Source: Sphingorhabdus sp. YGSMI21
GTDB lineage: Bacteria > Pseudomonadota > Alphaproteobacteria > Sphingomonadales > Sphingomonadaceae
Assembly: GCF_002776575.1 (NCBI RefSeq)
Contig: NZ_CP022549.1
Location: 1-64,000 of the forward strand
Length of the DNA: 64,000 bases
Direction of reading: 5' to 3'
The first letter of the stretch is position 1. The number at the start of each line of letters is the position of its first letter. The notes under the pieces are model-generated. The model was given only the letters and a program-made list of their open reading frames with translations. It did not search any database and was not told where the DNA came from. The position numbers and the translations under genes are program-made. Positions 35,468-45,202 of this stretch are shown in pieces.

Positions 35468-37245
35468 TGCGTCTCTTCGCCGCAATGTTGGCTCTTTTGG
35501 CTGTTGCTGCTCCAGCATCTGCTCAGCAGGATGTCAGGGAGGACGCTAAAGCCTTTGCAAAAGGCATAGCTGATGCTTCTCAGAATTTGGCAGATAATGA
35601 TGCCGCTGCTGCGGATAATCTAACCGGCTATAATGGGGCCAATGCTCCGGAGTCTCAATATCTTGATAATCCTGCCGCTCTTGAAGCTGCGCGAATTGGA
35701 GCTGCCCGCACAAACGAAGCGGCTGTTTTGGTAATTGATGGAGACGCCATTCGTCCGCGTGTTCCTGACCAGCTGGTTGACGAAACGATTGAGCGCGGTG
35801 AAATCATAAACGAGGATCCATCGCTTTATGTTCAAGGTGTGGATCCGAACGGGACTACTGGCCAGTGCGTCGAGCTTCCGCCCACGACATCATCTCCAAG
35901 CAATTTTGAGGCAACGTGCAATGTGGGGAAAGGTGTCATTGATGAAGTGCAGACATGCGAAATTCCTCTCGATGTCACCGCAACGCAGCGCACAGTCTAT
36001 GATTATCAGTGTTCGGAGACGGGTTGGCGTGGCGCGCCAAAGGTTTGTGATCCTAATTTTACTCCTGTTATTGGAGGGATATGTCAAATTGTCTCCTCCG
36101 AATGGTTTGATATTTGTCTTCAGGGTACGTTGCCTTTTAATTGCACAGAGCCCGATCAAATTCAGGTATTCAACCTTGAGTGCGAGTCTCCCGTGCCGGG
36201 AGAGCCCGTGCCCACTCCGCGTCAGATTCGGAGTGTCACAGCCGTTCCAAACGAAACACAATGTGCCTCGATTGAGACTAATCCGGCTTGTTCCAATCCT
36301 GTACAGGTGTGCACCGATTCCTCGCCTGAAACCCGCATTATCAACAATATTCCTGTTACACAGCCTTGTTGGAAATGGGAGCGATCCTATCAATGTCAGG
36401 GAACTTTTGATGGAAACGATTGTGGAGATTTGGCCGCGAATAATGCTTGCCAATTTTCCCGTAGTGTCTGTCTCGACGACCCGCAACAGGGGGCCTGTCA
36501 GGTCGAGGAGCATATTTATATTTGCCCCATTCCCGGCGCTGTTCCCTCCGAAAAACAATATGTATGCGGCGGCGATGTATATTGCTTCGGGGGTGAGTGC
36601 GAGGTGGTAACACGCGAGGCATCCGATGAATTCAAGGACGCGGTTGTCGGATTGGAGGCCTTAGCTCAGGCAAATCGCGAGTTTGACGATGTGGATTACA
36701 AGCTGTTCGAGGGCAACCCGATGAGCTGCCACAAGCCGATATTTGGGCTGGTAAATTGCTGTGCAGGTAAAGTTTCTGGCCTCATACCGACCGCAGCGGG
36801 GTTTGCCGCGCTCGCTGGCGGTCCTACGGCCATCGCCGGTCTTGCGACGCCATTTCTAACATTATTCCTTTGTGATGCGTCTGAAAAAGAACTCGATGTC
36901 CGTGAACGCATGGGGCTGTGTCACACACTAGGAACATATTGCTCGAAAAAATTTCTTGGTATTTGCACAACGAAACGCCGAAGCTCTTGTTGTTTTCTTT
37001 CGAAACTAACCCGCGTTCTGCAAGAGCAGGGCAGGGAGCAGCTTTCGAAGAGTTGGGGGACACCGAAAAATCCGGAATGCTCCGGTTTCACTATCGATGA
37101 GTTTGCTGCGCTTGATCTGTCAATCATGGATTTCACTGAAGTTTATCAGGAATTCATGGACGCGGCGAAGCTGCCCGATGAGGCAGCAACTATGGCCGAT
37201 ATTCAGGCCAAGATTGAGGCCTATTATTCTCGGGGGGGACCATAA
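35464..37245 (+). CDS. traN: mating-pair stabilisation protein TraN
   Basis: 593 residues (F TraN 602) with a signal peptide (LFAAMLALLAVAAPASAQQ). Very Cys-rich from about 125 to 580, with blocks such as QVCTDSSPETR, CWKWERSYQC and FSRSVCLDDPQQGACQ that are typical for TraN, and CCFLSKLTRVLQEQGREQL near the C-terminus. Outer-membrane adhesin that stabilises mating pairs. Start overlaps trbC. Confidence 0.9.
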   Translation: MMRLFAAMLALLAVAAPASAQQDVREDAKAFAKGIADASQNLADNDAAAADNLTGYNGANAPESQYLDNPAALEAARIGAARTNEAAVLVIDGDAIRPRVPDQLVDETIERGEIINEDPSLYVQGVDPNGTTGQCVELPPTTSSPSNFEATCNVGKGVIDEVQTCEIPLDVTATQRTVYDYQCSETGWRGAPKVCDPNFTPVIGGICQIVSSEWFDICLQGTLPFNCTEPDQIQVFNLECESPVPGEPVPTPRQIRSVTAVPNETQCASIETNPACSNPVQVCTDSSPETRIINNIPVTQPCWKWERSYQCQGTFDGNDCGDLAANNACQFSRSVCLDDPQQGACQVEEHIYICPIPGAVPSEKQYVCGGDVYCFGGECEVVTREASDEFKDAVVGLEALAQANREFDDVDYKLFEGNPMSCHKPIFGLVNCCAGKVSGLIPTAAGFAALAGGPTAIAGLATPFLTLFLCDASEKELDVRERMGLCHTLGTYCSKKFLGICTTKRRSSCCFLSKLTRVLQEQGREQLSKSWGTPKNPECSGFTIDEFAALDLSIMDFTEVYQEFMDAAKLPDEAATMADIQAKIEAYYSRGGP

Positions 37246-37619
37246 TGAGCGAGAATCCGGTGATGGCATTGGATAGTTTTATCCCGGTGCCGGATATTTC
37301 CGTTTTGGAGCTTGCAGTCGTCATTTGCTGTGCGCGTCGTCCTGGTGTTGATGGGGCGCGTTTAGCCAAGACTATAGGTCGCTGGTTTGGCATCAAATTG
37401 GTGGAAAACGATCTTAAAACGTCCCTTAGGCGGCTGTCTCATCGTGATTGGCTAAAGAGTGATGGTACTGGCCTTCATGTGGGCGAGGAGGCGCGCGAAA
37501 AGGCTGAATTTGCTGCGCACGGTCTTGTCCAGTTGCTCTTTCGTGATCGCTATTTTTTCGACGTCGGGAAACTCCTCGATGTCAGCATTGTCAAGGAGGA
37601 TCAGTCTCATGAAGATTAA
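37245..37619 (+). CDS. hypothetical protein with winged-helix-like part
   Basis: 124 residues; start overlaps the traN stop (TAATG). The stretch VVICCARRPGVDGARLAKTIGRW and LKTSLRRLSHRDWLKSDG has the look of a winged helix (helix, helix, wing). It ends by overlapping traF. No counterpart in F. Cytosolic. Confidence 0.6.
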   Translation: MSENPVMALDSFIPVPDISVLELAVVICCARRPGVDGARLAKTIGRWFGIKLVENDLKTSLRRLSHRDWLKSDGTGLHVGEEAREKAEFAAHGLVQLLFRDRYFFDVGKLLDVSIVKEDQSHED

Positions 37620-38484
37620 GTTTTTAACTACATTGGCAGGTCTGTTTGTTTTCATTGCGCCTGTCCCGGCACTTGCTCAAAGTTCGTCATATCAAGAGGG
37701 CGGCGCTTTGGAGGAAGCTGCGCTCCCACCTTCCGAAAATACCCTGGAAAACGGTATTTATGAGCGAGAAGGCGGGGAGGGTGATCTATATTGTCGCCGC
37801 AAACTTGGCAGCTGGTTTTATTGCGACAAACCAAAAGCAAAGCCGTCCAGTCCTGCGACTGCTGCGCCGCCTCAAATATCAGCCGATGCACAGCTCAAAG
37901 AGATTGGCAAGCAGCTTGATGAGTTGAAGGCACAGGCGATCTTGGAGCCGACTGAAGCCAATGTTCTTGCTTACATCCGTTTCCAGCGCGAACAGCTTGA
38001 TCGATCATCAACATTTGCCGATGTTTGGCAGCGTGCATTGTGGCAAAATCCGGAAGATGACTATACTCTCCAGCGTCCCGTTTCGACTATTGGCAAACGC
38101 GCCTGGCTTGATAACCGCGTCGCTGACAGAAATGCTGCGATGGCGCGTCTGTCGCAGCGGTACGGGGTCTATTATTTTTATGCTCAATCCTGTTCGGCTT
38201 GCGACATACAGGCTCCTATCCTCAAATCAATAAGCGATAGCAACCGTCTATCGGTTGTGGCCGTGTCTATGGATGGCGGCCCAAACCGTGTATTCCCCAA
38301 TTACGTCGTGGATAGCGGTCAGCGCGCCCGTATGGGCCTTCCCGGCAAATCCACCCCCGCGCTCGTTCTTTTTGATACGCTGACCAAGCGGCCCATTCCA
38401 ATTGGGACAGGCCTCATGGCGGCGGACGAAATTATCGACCGGATCTTCGTTCTGACCAAAACCAAGCCAGGGAGTGATTTCTAA
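37609..38484 (+). CDS. traF: F-type pilus assembly protein TraF
   Basis: 291 residues from the ATG at 37609 with AAGGAGG 9 bases upstream; a longer open frame starting at 37459 is spurious. Signal peptide TLAGLFVFIAPVPALAQ, then GDLYCRRKLGSWFYCDKPK (the conserved Cys pair) and a thioredoxin fold with YFYAQSCSACDIQ (CSAC, about 190) and GKSTPALVLFD. Periplasmic pilus-assembly protein. Confidence 0.9.
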   Translation: MKIKFLTTLAGLFVFIAPVPALAQSSSYQEGGALEEAALPPSENTLENGIYEREGGEGDLYCRRKLGSWFYCDKPKAKPSSPATAAPPQISADAQLKEIGKQLDELKAQAILEPTEANVLAYIRFQREQLDRSSTFADVWQRALWQNPEDDYTLQRPVSTIGKRAWLDNRVADRNAAMARLSQRYGVYYFYAQSCSACDIQAPILKSISDSNRLSVVAVSMDGGPNRVFPNYVVDSGQRARMGLPGKSTPALVLFDTLTKRPIPIGTGLMAADEIIDRIFVLTKTKPGSDF

Positions 38485-39953
38485 TGACTGTGAGAATATA
38501 TGACAAAGCTCGTGGCATGGTCCGCAAATTGGGCGTGTTTCTCGCGATCATCGCATATTTGAATTTTAGCATCATTACGCCGGCGGCTGCTTCCGTTGGA
38601 GACGAGATGCAAAGCTATTTCGATGATGCTGGCGCTCGAGCCAACATCACCGGCCCGTCCGCGTTTCAAGGGCAGTCTGCCGGCTATTATTCTGGCGGTA
38701 ACGTCTGGACCCGTTTTCCTCAAAAGTCTGTTCAGCCTTTCAATCTTCAGTTACCCGGCGCGCGCGCTGGCTGTGGCGGGATTGATCTGTTCGCCGGTAG
38801 CTTCAGTTTCATCAACACGGCAGAGCTTGTTGCCATGCTCAAAGCGACGGCAAATAATGCAATCGGATTTGCTTTCCAGTTAGCGATTGACGCCATTTCG
38901 CCTCAGATCAGTGGTGTTATCAAGGATATGAGCCAAAAGGTGCAACAACTCAATCAGATGAACATTTCAAGCTGCGAGACGGCGCAAGGACTGGTCGGCG
39001 GACTTTGGCCTGTTATGGATACGACCCAAAGCACCATTTGCGAAGCGGTTGGCAACAATGATGGTCTGTTTTCGGATTGGGCCGCTAGCCGTCAGGGATG
39101 CAATAATGGCGGGCAGCGCAAAGAGACGCTGGCGGCAAATAGTGACCCTGCGATGGAATTGCAGCTCGTCGGCCAGGACCATAATTTCACATGGGACATT
39201 CTGAATAAAGCCCCGCAATTTGGGGGTTATGATCAGGAGTTCAAGGAAATGGTCATGACGATCGTTGGTACGGTTGTCACTCAGGTATCTGATGATCCGA
39301 CAAAGGGTTCAATTATCGACAAGCACGGTCCTGGGGATGATTCCATTGTCGAAGCCCTTCTTGATGGGACGCAGGGCGGTAATACCGTCAAAATCCTTAA
39401 ATGTGTTGATTCAGATAAATGTCTCGAAGTTACCACTCAGAATATGAATATTCCGGCTTCTCAGGCAATCCGCCCGAAGGTCAAGGCGCTGATTCTCTCG
39501 ATGGCGACGGCGATCAAGAATGATACCGCGATTGGCGATGCGGAAAAGACTTTGCTCAATGTTGCCTCATTGCCGCTTTATAAAATCCTCGCGGTCCAGA
39601 CTGCGGCACGGACCGATATTGTCGGCACTGGAGAGATTGATGCGGTTTCTGAAATAACGTCAATTGATCTGCTTCAGGCCATTTTGAATGACGTTCTAGG
39701 CAAGTTTGACATGGCAAAAGTTGGCTTGGTGAAGGCCGACCAGGATAGCGCAGCTGCCTGGGCCGCTCAGGTTCAAGGTGTGCGGACGAAATTTGCTCAA
39801 CGCGAAGTCAGAAACTCGGCTCGTGTGGAGGTTACGATGCGGGTTATTGACCGTACCATCGCTCTTGAATCAACGCTTCAAAATTCGATGTCACCGGGCA
39901 TGTCAGCGGCGCTTAATTTTTCACGCGGTTTGAACTCTCAAGGTCTTCGTTAA
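38484..39953 (+). CDS. traH: pilus assembly protein TraH
   Basis: 489 residues (F TraH 458), start overlapping traF (TAATG). Signal peptide-like hydrophobic start ending at AAASVGDE. The signature GARAGCGGIDLFAGSFSFI (about 92-110) and ISSCETAQGLVGGLWPVMD (about 172-190) with Cys residues, then coiled-coil helices. Part of the outer-membrane pilus-assembly subcomplex with TraF, TraU, TraW and TrbC. Confidence 0.93.
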   Translation: MTVRIYDKARGMVRKLGVFLAIIAYLNFSIITPAAASVGDEMQSYFDDAGARANITGPSAFQGQSAGYYSGGNVWTRFPQKSVQPFNLQLPGARAGCGGIDLFAGSFSFINTAELVAMLKATANNAIGFAFQLAIDAISPQISGVIKDMSQKVQQLNQMNISSCETAQGLVGGLWPVMDTTQSTICEAVGNNDGLFSDWAASRQGCNNGGQRKETLAANSDPAMELQLVGQDHNFTWDILNKAPQFGGYDQEFKEMVMTIVGTVVTQVSDDPTKGSIIDKHGPGDDSIVEALLDGTQGGNTVKILKCVDSDKCLEVTTQNMNIPASQAIRPKVKALILSMATAIKNDTAIGDAEKTLLNVASLPLYKILAVQTAARTDIVGTGEIDAVSEITSIDLLQAILNDVLGKFDMAKVGLVKADQDSAAAWAAQVQGVRTKFAQREVRNSARVEVTMRVIDRTIALESTLQNSMSPGMSAALNFSRGLNSQGLR

Positions 39954-39968
39954 GAAAGGGCAGGCGGC

Positions 39969-42900
39969 ATGTTGGAGCTTTTCACGATTGGCGGCGGCGA
40001 GTATATCGTCAACGTATTGAATGCCGTTTCAGCTTGGACAGGCGGGGGCGGCTACAAGTCCATGATCCGTGTCGTCATGGTCATGGGGCTCATATATACT
40101 CTGCTTATTGTTGCTTTCAGCCTTGATTGGAGAGCTTGGTTTAACTGGTTTTTGCAAGCCACGCTTATTTATCTTTGCTTGATGGTCCCAACGGTCACGA
40201 TTCAGGTTACGGACCGGGTTAATCCGGGTTTGTCTCCTAATACCGTCGCAAACGTGCCGTTAGGCCTTGGTGCGGTCGCCAGTTTTACAAGTCAGGTCGG
40301 AGATTATTTGACAACTGAGGCCGAGACCGTCTTTGTAATGCCGAGTCAGCTGCAATATTCCGCCAACGGAATTATCTACGGTTCCAAGCTGATGGAGGCG
40401 ACACGTCAGATTCGGATCACCGATCCCGAATTTGCCGCCAATATCAATGAACACATGAAACGCTGCGTTTTTTATGACGTCATGCTCGGCTTCAAATCAA
40501 TGGATGGCCTTGCCAAATCTACGAATCTGTGGGCGGATATTGGTCCCGGAAGTCCTGCTCGCGCGCAAACATATGTGACGCGCAATGGCGACGGGACTAC
40601 TTCGACCGCTGTTATCACTTGTCGCGATGCGTACACCGCTCTTACCCCTGAGTGGACACAATTCCTCAATGCGTTTTCTCCTATATGGGCAAAGCAGCTT
40701 TATCCGGGAATGGCCAATGCCGTTGCGCAAGCCAAACTGGCCGCCGATCTTCCTGTTACCTATCAGGCGTTTACTTCGAATGCGTCGAACGCGCTTGATA
40801 TCATGCGCCAGAGCCTTGCGGTAAATGCGTTCATGCAGGCGCGTGATGATATGTCTGGCGGTACCGGTGCAGCTGCTATTGATAGCTTTGCGGCAACCAG
40901 AGCGGATATTCAGACGCGCCATACCTATTCAGCTTTGGCACAGGGAGCAATGAAGTGGGTTCCCATTCTAAACATTGTTTTGACCGTTGTTTTTTATGCA
41001 ATGTTCCCGGTACTTTTTCCGCTCTTTTTGATGCCCGAGACAGGTGTTTCGACGCTGCGCGGTTATGTGACGGGTTTTTTCTATTTGGCGGCTTGGGGGC
41101 CGCTCTACGTCGTCTTGCATATGATTATGATGGGGAGAGGGCTGTCTGCGGGAAACGCGGTCGCCGGTGACGGGATGACGCTTGGGAACTTTGCCGGGAT
41201 AGGTGCGGTTAACGACGAAACAGCCTCACTGGCTGGCTACATGATTGCGAGTATTCCATTTCTCGCCGCAGGAATGGCGCGGGGGGCTATGGCGATAGCA
41301 GGACATGCGACCAGCTTTTTGGCACCAAGTCAAAATGCTGCCGAATCTGCTGCAGGTGAAGCCACCACTGGTAACTATGCTTATGGGAATGCCAGTCTGG
41401 CTAACCAGAATTTAAATACTCAGGCGAGCAATCAGTGGAACAATCAACCCAATTTTGCTACTGGATCTCCGGCGTTTTCGCATCGGCAAGCTAACGGCGC
41501 GATATCAACGACCCACGCTGACGGTTCCGTAGTCACTAATCAGAATCCTGCGATATCGAGCTTTGAATGGAAACCAACGCTGACACGGGCCAATGTCGGT
41601 GAAATGCGCAGTACTGTTGGTGAATTCCAAAATCAAGCCACACAGCAGCGTGAGATGGCGTCGCAATCTCTGTCGGCCGCCAACACCATTGGCGCACAGC
41701 TGTTCACCACCGCACAGAATTCTCGCGGTAGTGAAACGATATTGGGACAGCAAACGCAGGATGCTATTTCGCAAGCCCAAAATCTGACACGCAGCTGGTC
41801 AGATACACTCGTCAACGATTATGGTTTCGACCGTAAGGCAGCTGATGATTTAGCCCGATTTAGCTACATGCAAGGCACTGGGAACCTAGGGCTGAGTTCA
41901 CCCGTGCCCGGATTAAATGCAGGGATAAATGCTAGTGTTTTATCTCAGGAAAGTCGCAATCGTACCTCTGGCGCTTCCGTTAATGAGCGTATCGCTAAAG
42001 GCTTGTCATTTCTTAATGCTGAGTCAACCAGTGACAATGCGACCCACTCAAGGGAGAATTTCACTCGTGCAGTTTCGACGAGCGGTAGTTCGGAACTCGA
42101 AGGATTGTCTCAGCGACGCGATGCTAGCCTCACTGAGGCGCGGTCGCATTCGCTTGAAGCCGGCAGACTTGAAGAAGTCGGCAAACGATATGAACGGCAA
42201 ATCAGCGAGATTGAATCGGGCGGTTTCCAAACGTCGCGGGACTATAGCCAGAATTGGCAAAATTTCGCCGCGGGAGAATTGGCGCGAAACGAAGGGCTTC
42301 GTGATAGCGGCTATGAAACCTGGATGCGTGATGTTGATCTGAACGATCGGCAGCGGCAAACCCGCAATGTGCTGGAGGAGCGTTTCCGTAACTCGTTCAT
42401 CGAAGAAATGCGGAACGATTTGGGGCCGATTGGTCCGTTACCGTCCTCTGGCATCGCACAGCCCGCAGGAGATGTGAAAGAATGGGGCAGCAATCAAGTG
42501 GGCGTCGTGACCAATTCTGGGCCTTCGGTTAATGTCAGATCGGATTCCCGCGATGCTTCGTTGACCAGTCTTGTCGGTGACAGGATTGAGGGAGCTAATG
42601 AGCGGTTGGATCAGTACGATTTTGGCGCAAATTTAACTAATGGAGATTTGCATCGTCGCGGCGAAGCAATGTTTACAGGTTCTGCCAACGCACAAAATTT
42701 ATCAATCGGTGAGACTATGCCTATTTTTGGCCCTCTGTTCGAGCGCGGTTCATCGGGCAGTGCACCGGGCGGGGGTACCAGCTTCAATGCGACCGGTTAC
42801 ATCAGAGATAATGGTATGTCGATCAAGCCGGGCACCAATGTCACTGCGTTGGATTCTCGGATGGCACCGGCTATTTCTGCTGTAGCACAAGAAAGTAAGC

Positions 42901-43154
42901 GCCTTGGTTTGGCTCCTCGAACTGTCACCTCTGCCCAGGATCGAACCCATACTGATGGTTCCCTACATCCTTCAGGGAAAGCGCTAGACTTCAGGGGAAA
43001 TAATATCACCATTACGCAAGGCCGTGCTTTGGCGCGCGGTGTTAGCGCGCGCCTTGGACCAGACTATGATGTCGCCTTTGAGACGTTTCCTAAAGATCCC
43101 GACAACAATCATCTCCATGCGGAATATGATCCTAAAGGCGGTCGCAGAAAATGA
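39969..43154 (+). CDS. traG: mating-pair stabilisation protein TraG with a C-terminal M15-like peptidase domain
   Basis: 1061 residues. The N-terminal third (about 1-480) has several membrane segments and a periplasmic loop as in TraG of F (pilus assembly plus mating-pair stabilisation). The middle (about 480-940) is long, helical and Gln/Asn/Ser-rich. The last 120 residues contain DGSLHPSGKALDF (His about 1000, Asp about 1007) and NHLHAEYD (His about 1048 and 1050), the zinc-ligand pattern SxHxxGxAxD ... HxH of D-Ala-D-Ala-type peptidases. F TraG lacks this domain, so this TraG may cut peptidoglycan. Starts 15 bases after traH. Confidence 0.88.
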   Translation: MLELFTIGGGEYIVNVLNAVSAWTGGGGYKSMIRVVMVMGLIYTLLIVAFSLDWRAWFNWFLQATLIYLCLMVPTVTIQVTDRVNPGLSPNTVANVPLGLGAVASFTSQVGDYLTTEAETVFVMPSQLQYSANGIIYGSKLMEATRQIRITDPEFAANINEHMKRCVFYDVMLGFKSMDGLAKSTNLWADIGPGSPARAQTYVTRNGDGTTSTAVITCRDAYTALTPEWTQFLNAFSPIWAKQLYPGMANAVAQAKLAADLPVTYQAFTSNASNALDIMRQSLAVNAFMQARDDMSGGTGAAAIDSFAATRADIQTRHTYSALAQGAMKWVPILNIVLTVVFYAMFPVLFPLFLMPETGVSTLRGYVTGFFYLAAWGPLYVVLHMIMMGRGLSAGNAVAGDGMTLGNFAGIGAVNDETASLAGYMIASIPFLAAGMARGAMAIAGHATSFLAPSQNAAESAAGEATTGNYAYGNASLANQNLNTQASNQWNNQPNFATGSPAFSHRQANGAISTTHADGSVVTNQNPAISSFEWKPTLTRANVGEMRSTVGEFQNQATQQREMASQSLSAANTIGAQLFTTAQNSRGSETILGQQTQDAISQAQNLTRSWSDTLVNDYGFDRKAADDLARFSYMQGTGNLGLSSPVPGLNAGINASVLSQESRNRTSGASVNERIAKGLSFLNAESTSDNATHSRENFTRAVSTSGSSELEGLSQRRDASLTEARSHSLEAGRLEEVGKRYERQISEIESGGFQTSRDYSQNWQNFAAGELARNEGLRDSGYETWMRDVDLNDRQRQTRNVLEERFRNSFIEEMRNDLGPIGPLPSSGIAQPAGDVKEWGSNQVGVVTNSGPSVNVRSDSRDASLTSLVGDRIEGANERLDQYDFGANLTNGDLHRRGEAMFTGSANAQNLSIGETMPIFGPLFERGSSGSAPGGGTSFNATGYIRDNGMSIKPGTNVTALDSRMAPAISAVAQESKRLGLAPRTVTSAQDRTHTDGSLHPSGKALDFRGNNITITQGRALARGVSARLGPDYDVAFETFPKDPDNNHLHAEYDPKGGRRK

Positions 43155-43168
43155 TCGGCGCGGTAATG

Positions 43169-43345
43169 TTACTTGGGAAGCGTCGCGATAATTCCGAGAC
43201 CAAACAGGGCCAGAATGAACCATGTGATAACCCAATCGCCAATTGTTGGCGGATTCCGCTTCACTACGTGATTTTGGCTTTGCTGCCAATGTACGCTGTT
43301 TTGACTTCCAGGATTGCCAGGATCTTGTTGAATGGGAAGGCTCAT
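43169..43345 (-). CDS. small membrane protein antisense to the operon, next to traG
   Basis: 58 residues, below usual gene-size cut-offs. A polar, Gln/Asn/Pro-rich N-terminus (MSLPIQQDPGNPGSQNS) is followed by GDWVITWFILALFGLGII, one clear membrane helix, ending shortly after. GGAGAA lies 5 bases before the ATG and a TATAAT box lies 20 bases before it, with TTTGCG 16 bases further. It occupies the gap between traG and the transglycosylase and points against them. In F the entry-exclusion gene traS follows traG and acts on TraG; a similar role here is only a guess from position and topology. Confidence 0.6.
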   Translation of the reverse strand: MSLPIQQDPGNPGSQNSVHWQQSQNHVVKRNPPTIGDWVITWFILALFGLGIIATLPK

Positions 43346-43350
43346 TTCTT

Positions 43351-43392
43351 TTCTCCGTCTGTAAATTATACGAAATTAGACGGAAACGCAAA
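43351..43392 (-). promoter_or_regulatory. promoter and ribosome site of the small antisense gene
   Basis: Minus strand: TTTGCG (43392-43387), 16 bases, TATAAT (43370-43365), then GGAGAA (43356-43351). The leader would be only about a dozen bases. Confidence 0.6.
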
Positions 43393-43596
43393 TGAGCCTT
43401 GCATGGTGGTTCGCAATGGCTTGCCAGACCAAATGCGAGTGTCTGCACCATGAAAAATATAATCCCGTGGCTAATCATGGTCGGAGGGGATCCAACCTCC
43501 TGCAATTGCTTCTCTCTTTGATCGGAGGGGGTGGTACCAATGCTGGTGGTTATCTCTCGGCACATGATATTTTCACAAGAACCGAAAGGACGCCAG

Positions 43597-44475
43597 ATGG
43601 CCCAATTCAAAATTCTCATAGGACTAGCAGCGGTATCATTACTTGCATCAGAAAGCGTTTCAGCAAAACCAAAAAGGACTGTGGTGTTGCTTGATTTTGT
43701 TTCAGCACCTGTTGATCCAGAACCGGTTGAGCCGTCTGGAGAAGATTATTCTGGAGTATCTGTCGATGTTGACGCTGTGACCCGATTAATAGCGCGTCAG
43801 TTTACCGGGGCAGGGGGAGATATGGAACTCCCCGGATCACGTCAGCCTTCTTTGCAGCGTAGTGCGGTTAATCCTGCAGCATTGGGAAATCCCTTTGTAC
43901 TTCATGCATTGTCACCCAACTCTTTGGTGCCTCCCGTAGGCCGCACGAATGCCAACGATTGTTCTTTGCCCATGTATCAACCAAGCTTCGGATTTAGTAG
44001 GATTGCAGAACAGCGTCGTCGCCAACTCTATCCTCTCGTTCACCGCGTTGCTTGTGAGGCAGGTCTGCCAGTTGGCTTGTTCGACGCGCTTATCATGCAG
44101 GAGAGCCGTTATCACGCAGGAGCAGTGTCTCACGCGGGAGCAATAGGTCTAGCTCAGCTTATGCCTGGCACTGCCAAGGATTTGGGAGTTAATCCTCACT
44201 CACCAATCGATAATCTAAGAGGTGGCGCCCGCTATTTGAAACAGCAAGTTGATCGTTTCGGCCGTTATGATCTGGCGCTGGCGGCGTATAATGCTGGACC
44301 TGGGCGGGTCGAGCGCCGCTGGAAGGTTCCCCGCATTGCTGAAACGCAGGATTATGTGCGTAAGATTCTAGGAAGCTGGTCAGGTGCGCCGATTCCGCTA
44401 GGCAAATTCGAGAAGCCGATGTCTTTTCGGCAAGCGCAAATCATCTTTATGGACTACGGGGGTGGTTCACACTGA
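43597..44475 (+). CDS. lytic transglycosylase of the transfer region
   Basis: 292 residues from the ATG at 43597 with AAGGA 8 bases upstream; the frame extends upstream to 43531 without a site. Signal peptide (ILIGLAAVSLLASESVSAKP), a linker, then a lysozyme-like SLT domain with MQESRYHAGAVSHAGAIGLA (catalytic Glu about 169), QLMPGTAKDLG and YNAGPGRVERR. It opens peptidoglycan for the secretion channel (VirB1/TrbN-like role). Last recognised gene of the transfer region. Confidence 0.9.
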   Translation: MAQFKILIGLAAVSLLASESVSAKPKRTVVLLDFVSAPVDPEPVEPSGEDYSGVSVDVDAVTRLIARQFTGAGGDMELPGSRQPSLQRSAVNPAALGNPFVLHALSPNSLVPPVGRTNANDCSLPMYQPSFGFSRIAEQRRRQLYPLVHRVACEAGLPVGLFDALIMQESRYHAGAVSHAGAIGLAQLMPGTAKDLGVNPHSPIDNLRGGARYLKQQVDRFGRYDLALAAYNAGPGRVERRWKVPRIAETQDYVRKILGSWSGAPIPLGKFEKPMSFRQAQIIFMDYGGGSH

Positions 44476-44708
44476 GAACGAGTGTGGAATCATCCTGACG
44501 GCGAGACATTTTTTACATCTTGTTGCCCAAATAAGTGGCAAATTCCTGTCGGTTATGGGAATGAAGATTTCTGGACGGTTCATTAGAGAGGTCAGCAACT
44601 CCGATAGAAAGATTCATCGCGTTTTAATAAAATAATGAGAATGAACACAGAACCACGGAACTAAGCGGCGCTTATCATTCTTGTTGGTCAGGAGAGGCTG
44701 GGAAACGC

Positions 44709-44984
44709 GTGACTAACAAGACGGGTAACGATTCATTTGAGAAGCCTGCAATGGACCCGGAGGAGGAAGCTGCCTTTATTCGTAGCATGTTGGGCTTTAT
44801 TGAGCGGCATGGGCTAGGCACACCGGATTTCATCACAGCACAGATCAACGCTTTGGATTCGTTCGGTGCTACCGAGATGGCGGATTTTTGGCGCGATGCG
44901 CTCGCCTTATATGAACGGGCATATAGTGAAGCCCAGAGGAAAGCCCGAGGTGATATGCATCTCCAAATTGTCCCTGGGAAATAA
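44709..44984 (+). CDS. small hypothetical protein
   Basis: 91 residues from a GTG, with AGGAGAGG about 12 bases upstream. Acidic N-terminus (MDPEEEAAFIRSML) and helical body (FITAQINALDSFGATEMADF). No family recognised. It lies 233 bases after the transglycosylase. Near the stop of that gene CACACTGAGAACGAGTGTG can form a short hairpin. Confidence 0.5.
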   Translation: MTNKTGNDSFEKPAMDPEEEAAFIRSMLGFIERHGLGTPDFITAQINALDSFGATEMADFWRDALALYERAYSEAQRKARGDMHLQIVPGK

Positions 44985-45202
44985 AATCGTAGTCCGGCTA
45001 CGTCATTTGATTATGAGCAGGGCGGAGAATAGTTTATTGCGCATTGCCGGTATTGGGCGGTCAGCAGGCATTGAGCCTCGCTTTATCTGATGTCTGCTTC
45101 AACCCGAGGCTGTGTAAAAACGTTGCGGTTGGTCGGTTCTTTGACCGGTTTTTCTATCGTGGCCGGATTGTTGCCGGTTAATTCAATAGGCGCGCTGATC
45201 TT

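Noticed and set aside
43151..43453. 100-codon plus-strand frame after traG
   Set aside because: Antisense shadow of the 58-codon gene; no ribosome site and no hydrophobic pattern of its own.
42984..43619. 211-codon minus-strand frame across the traG end
   Set aside because: Most of it is antisense to traG and has no domain; the 58-codon frame in the gap has the promoter and ribosome site instead.
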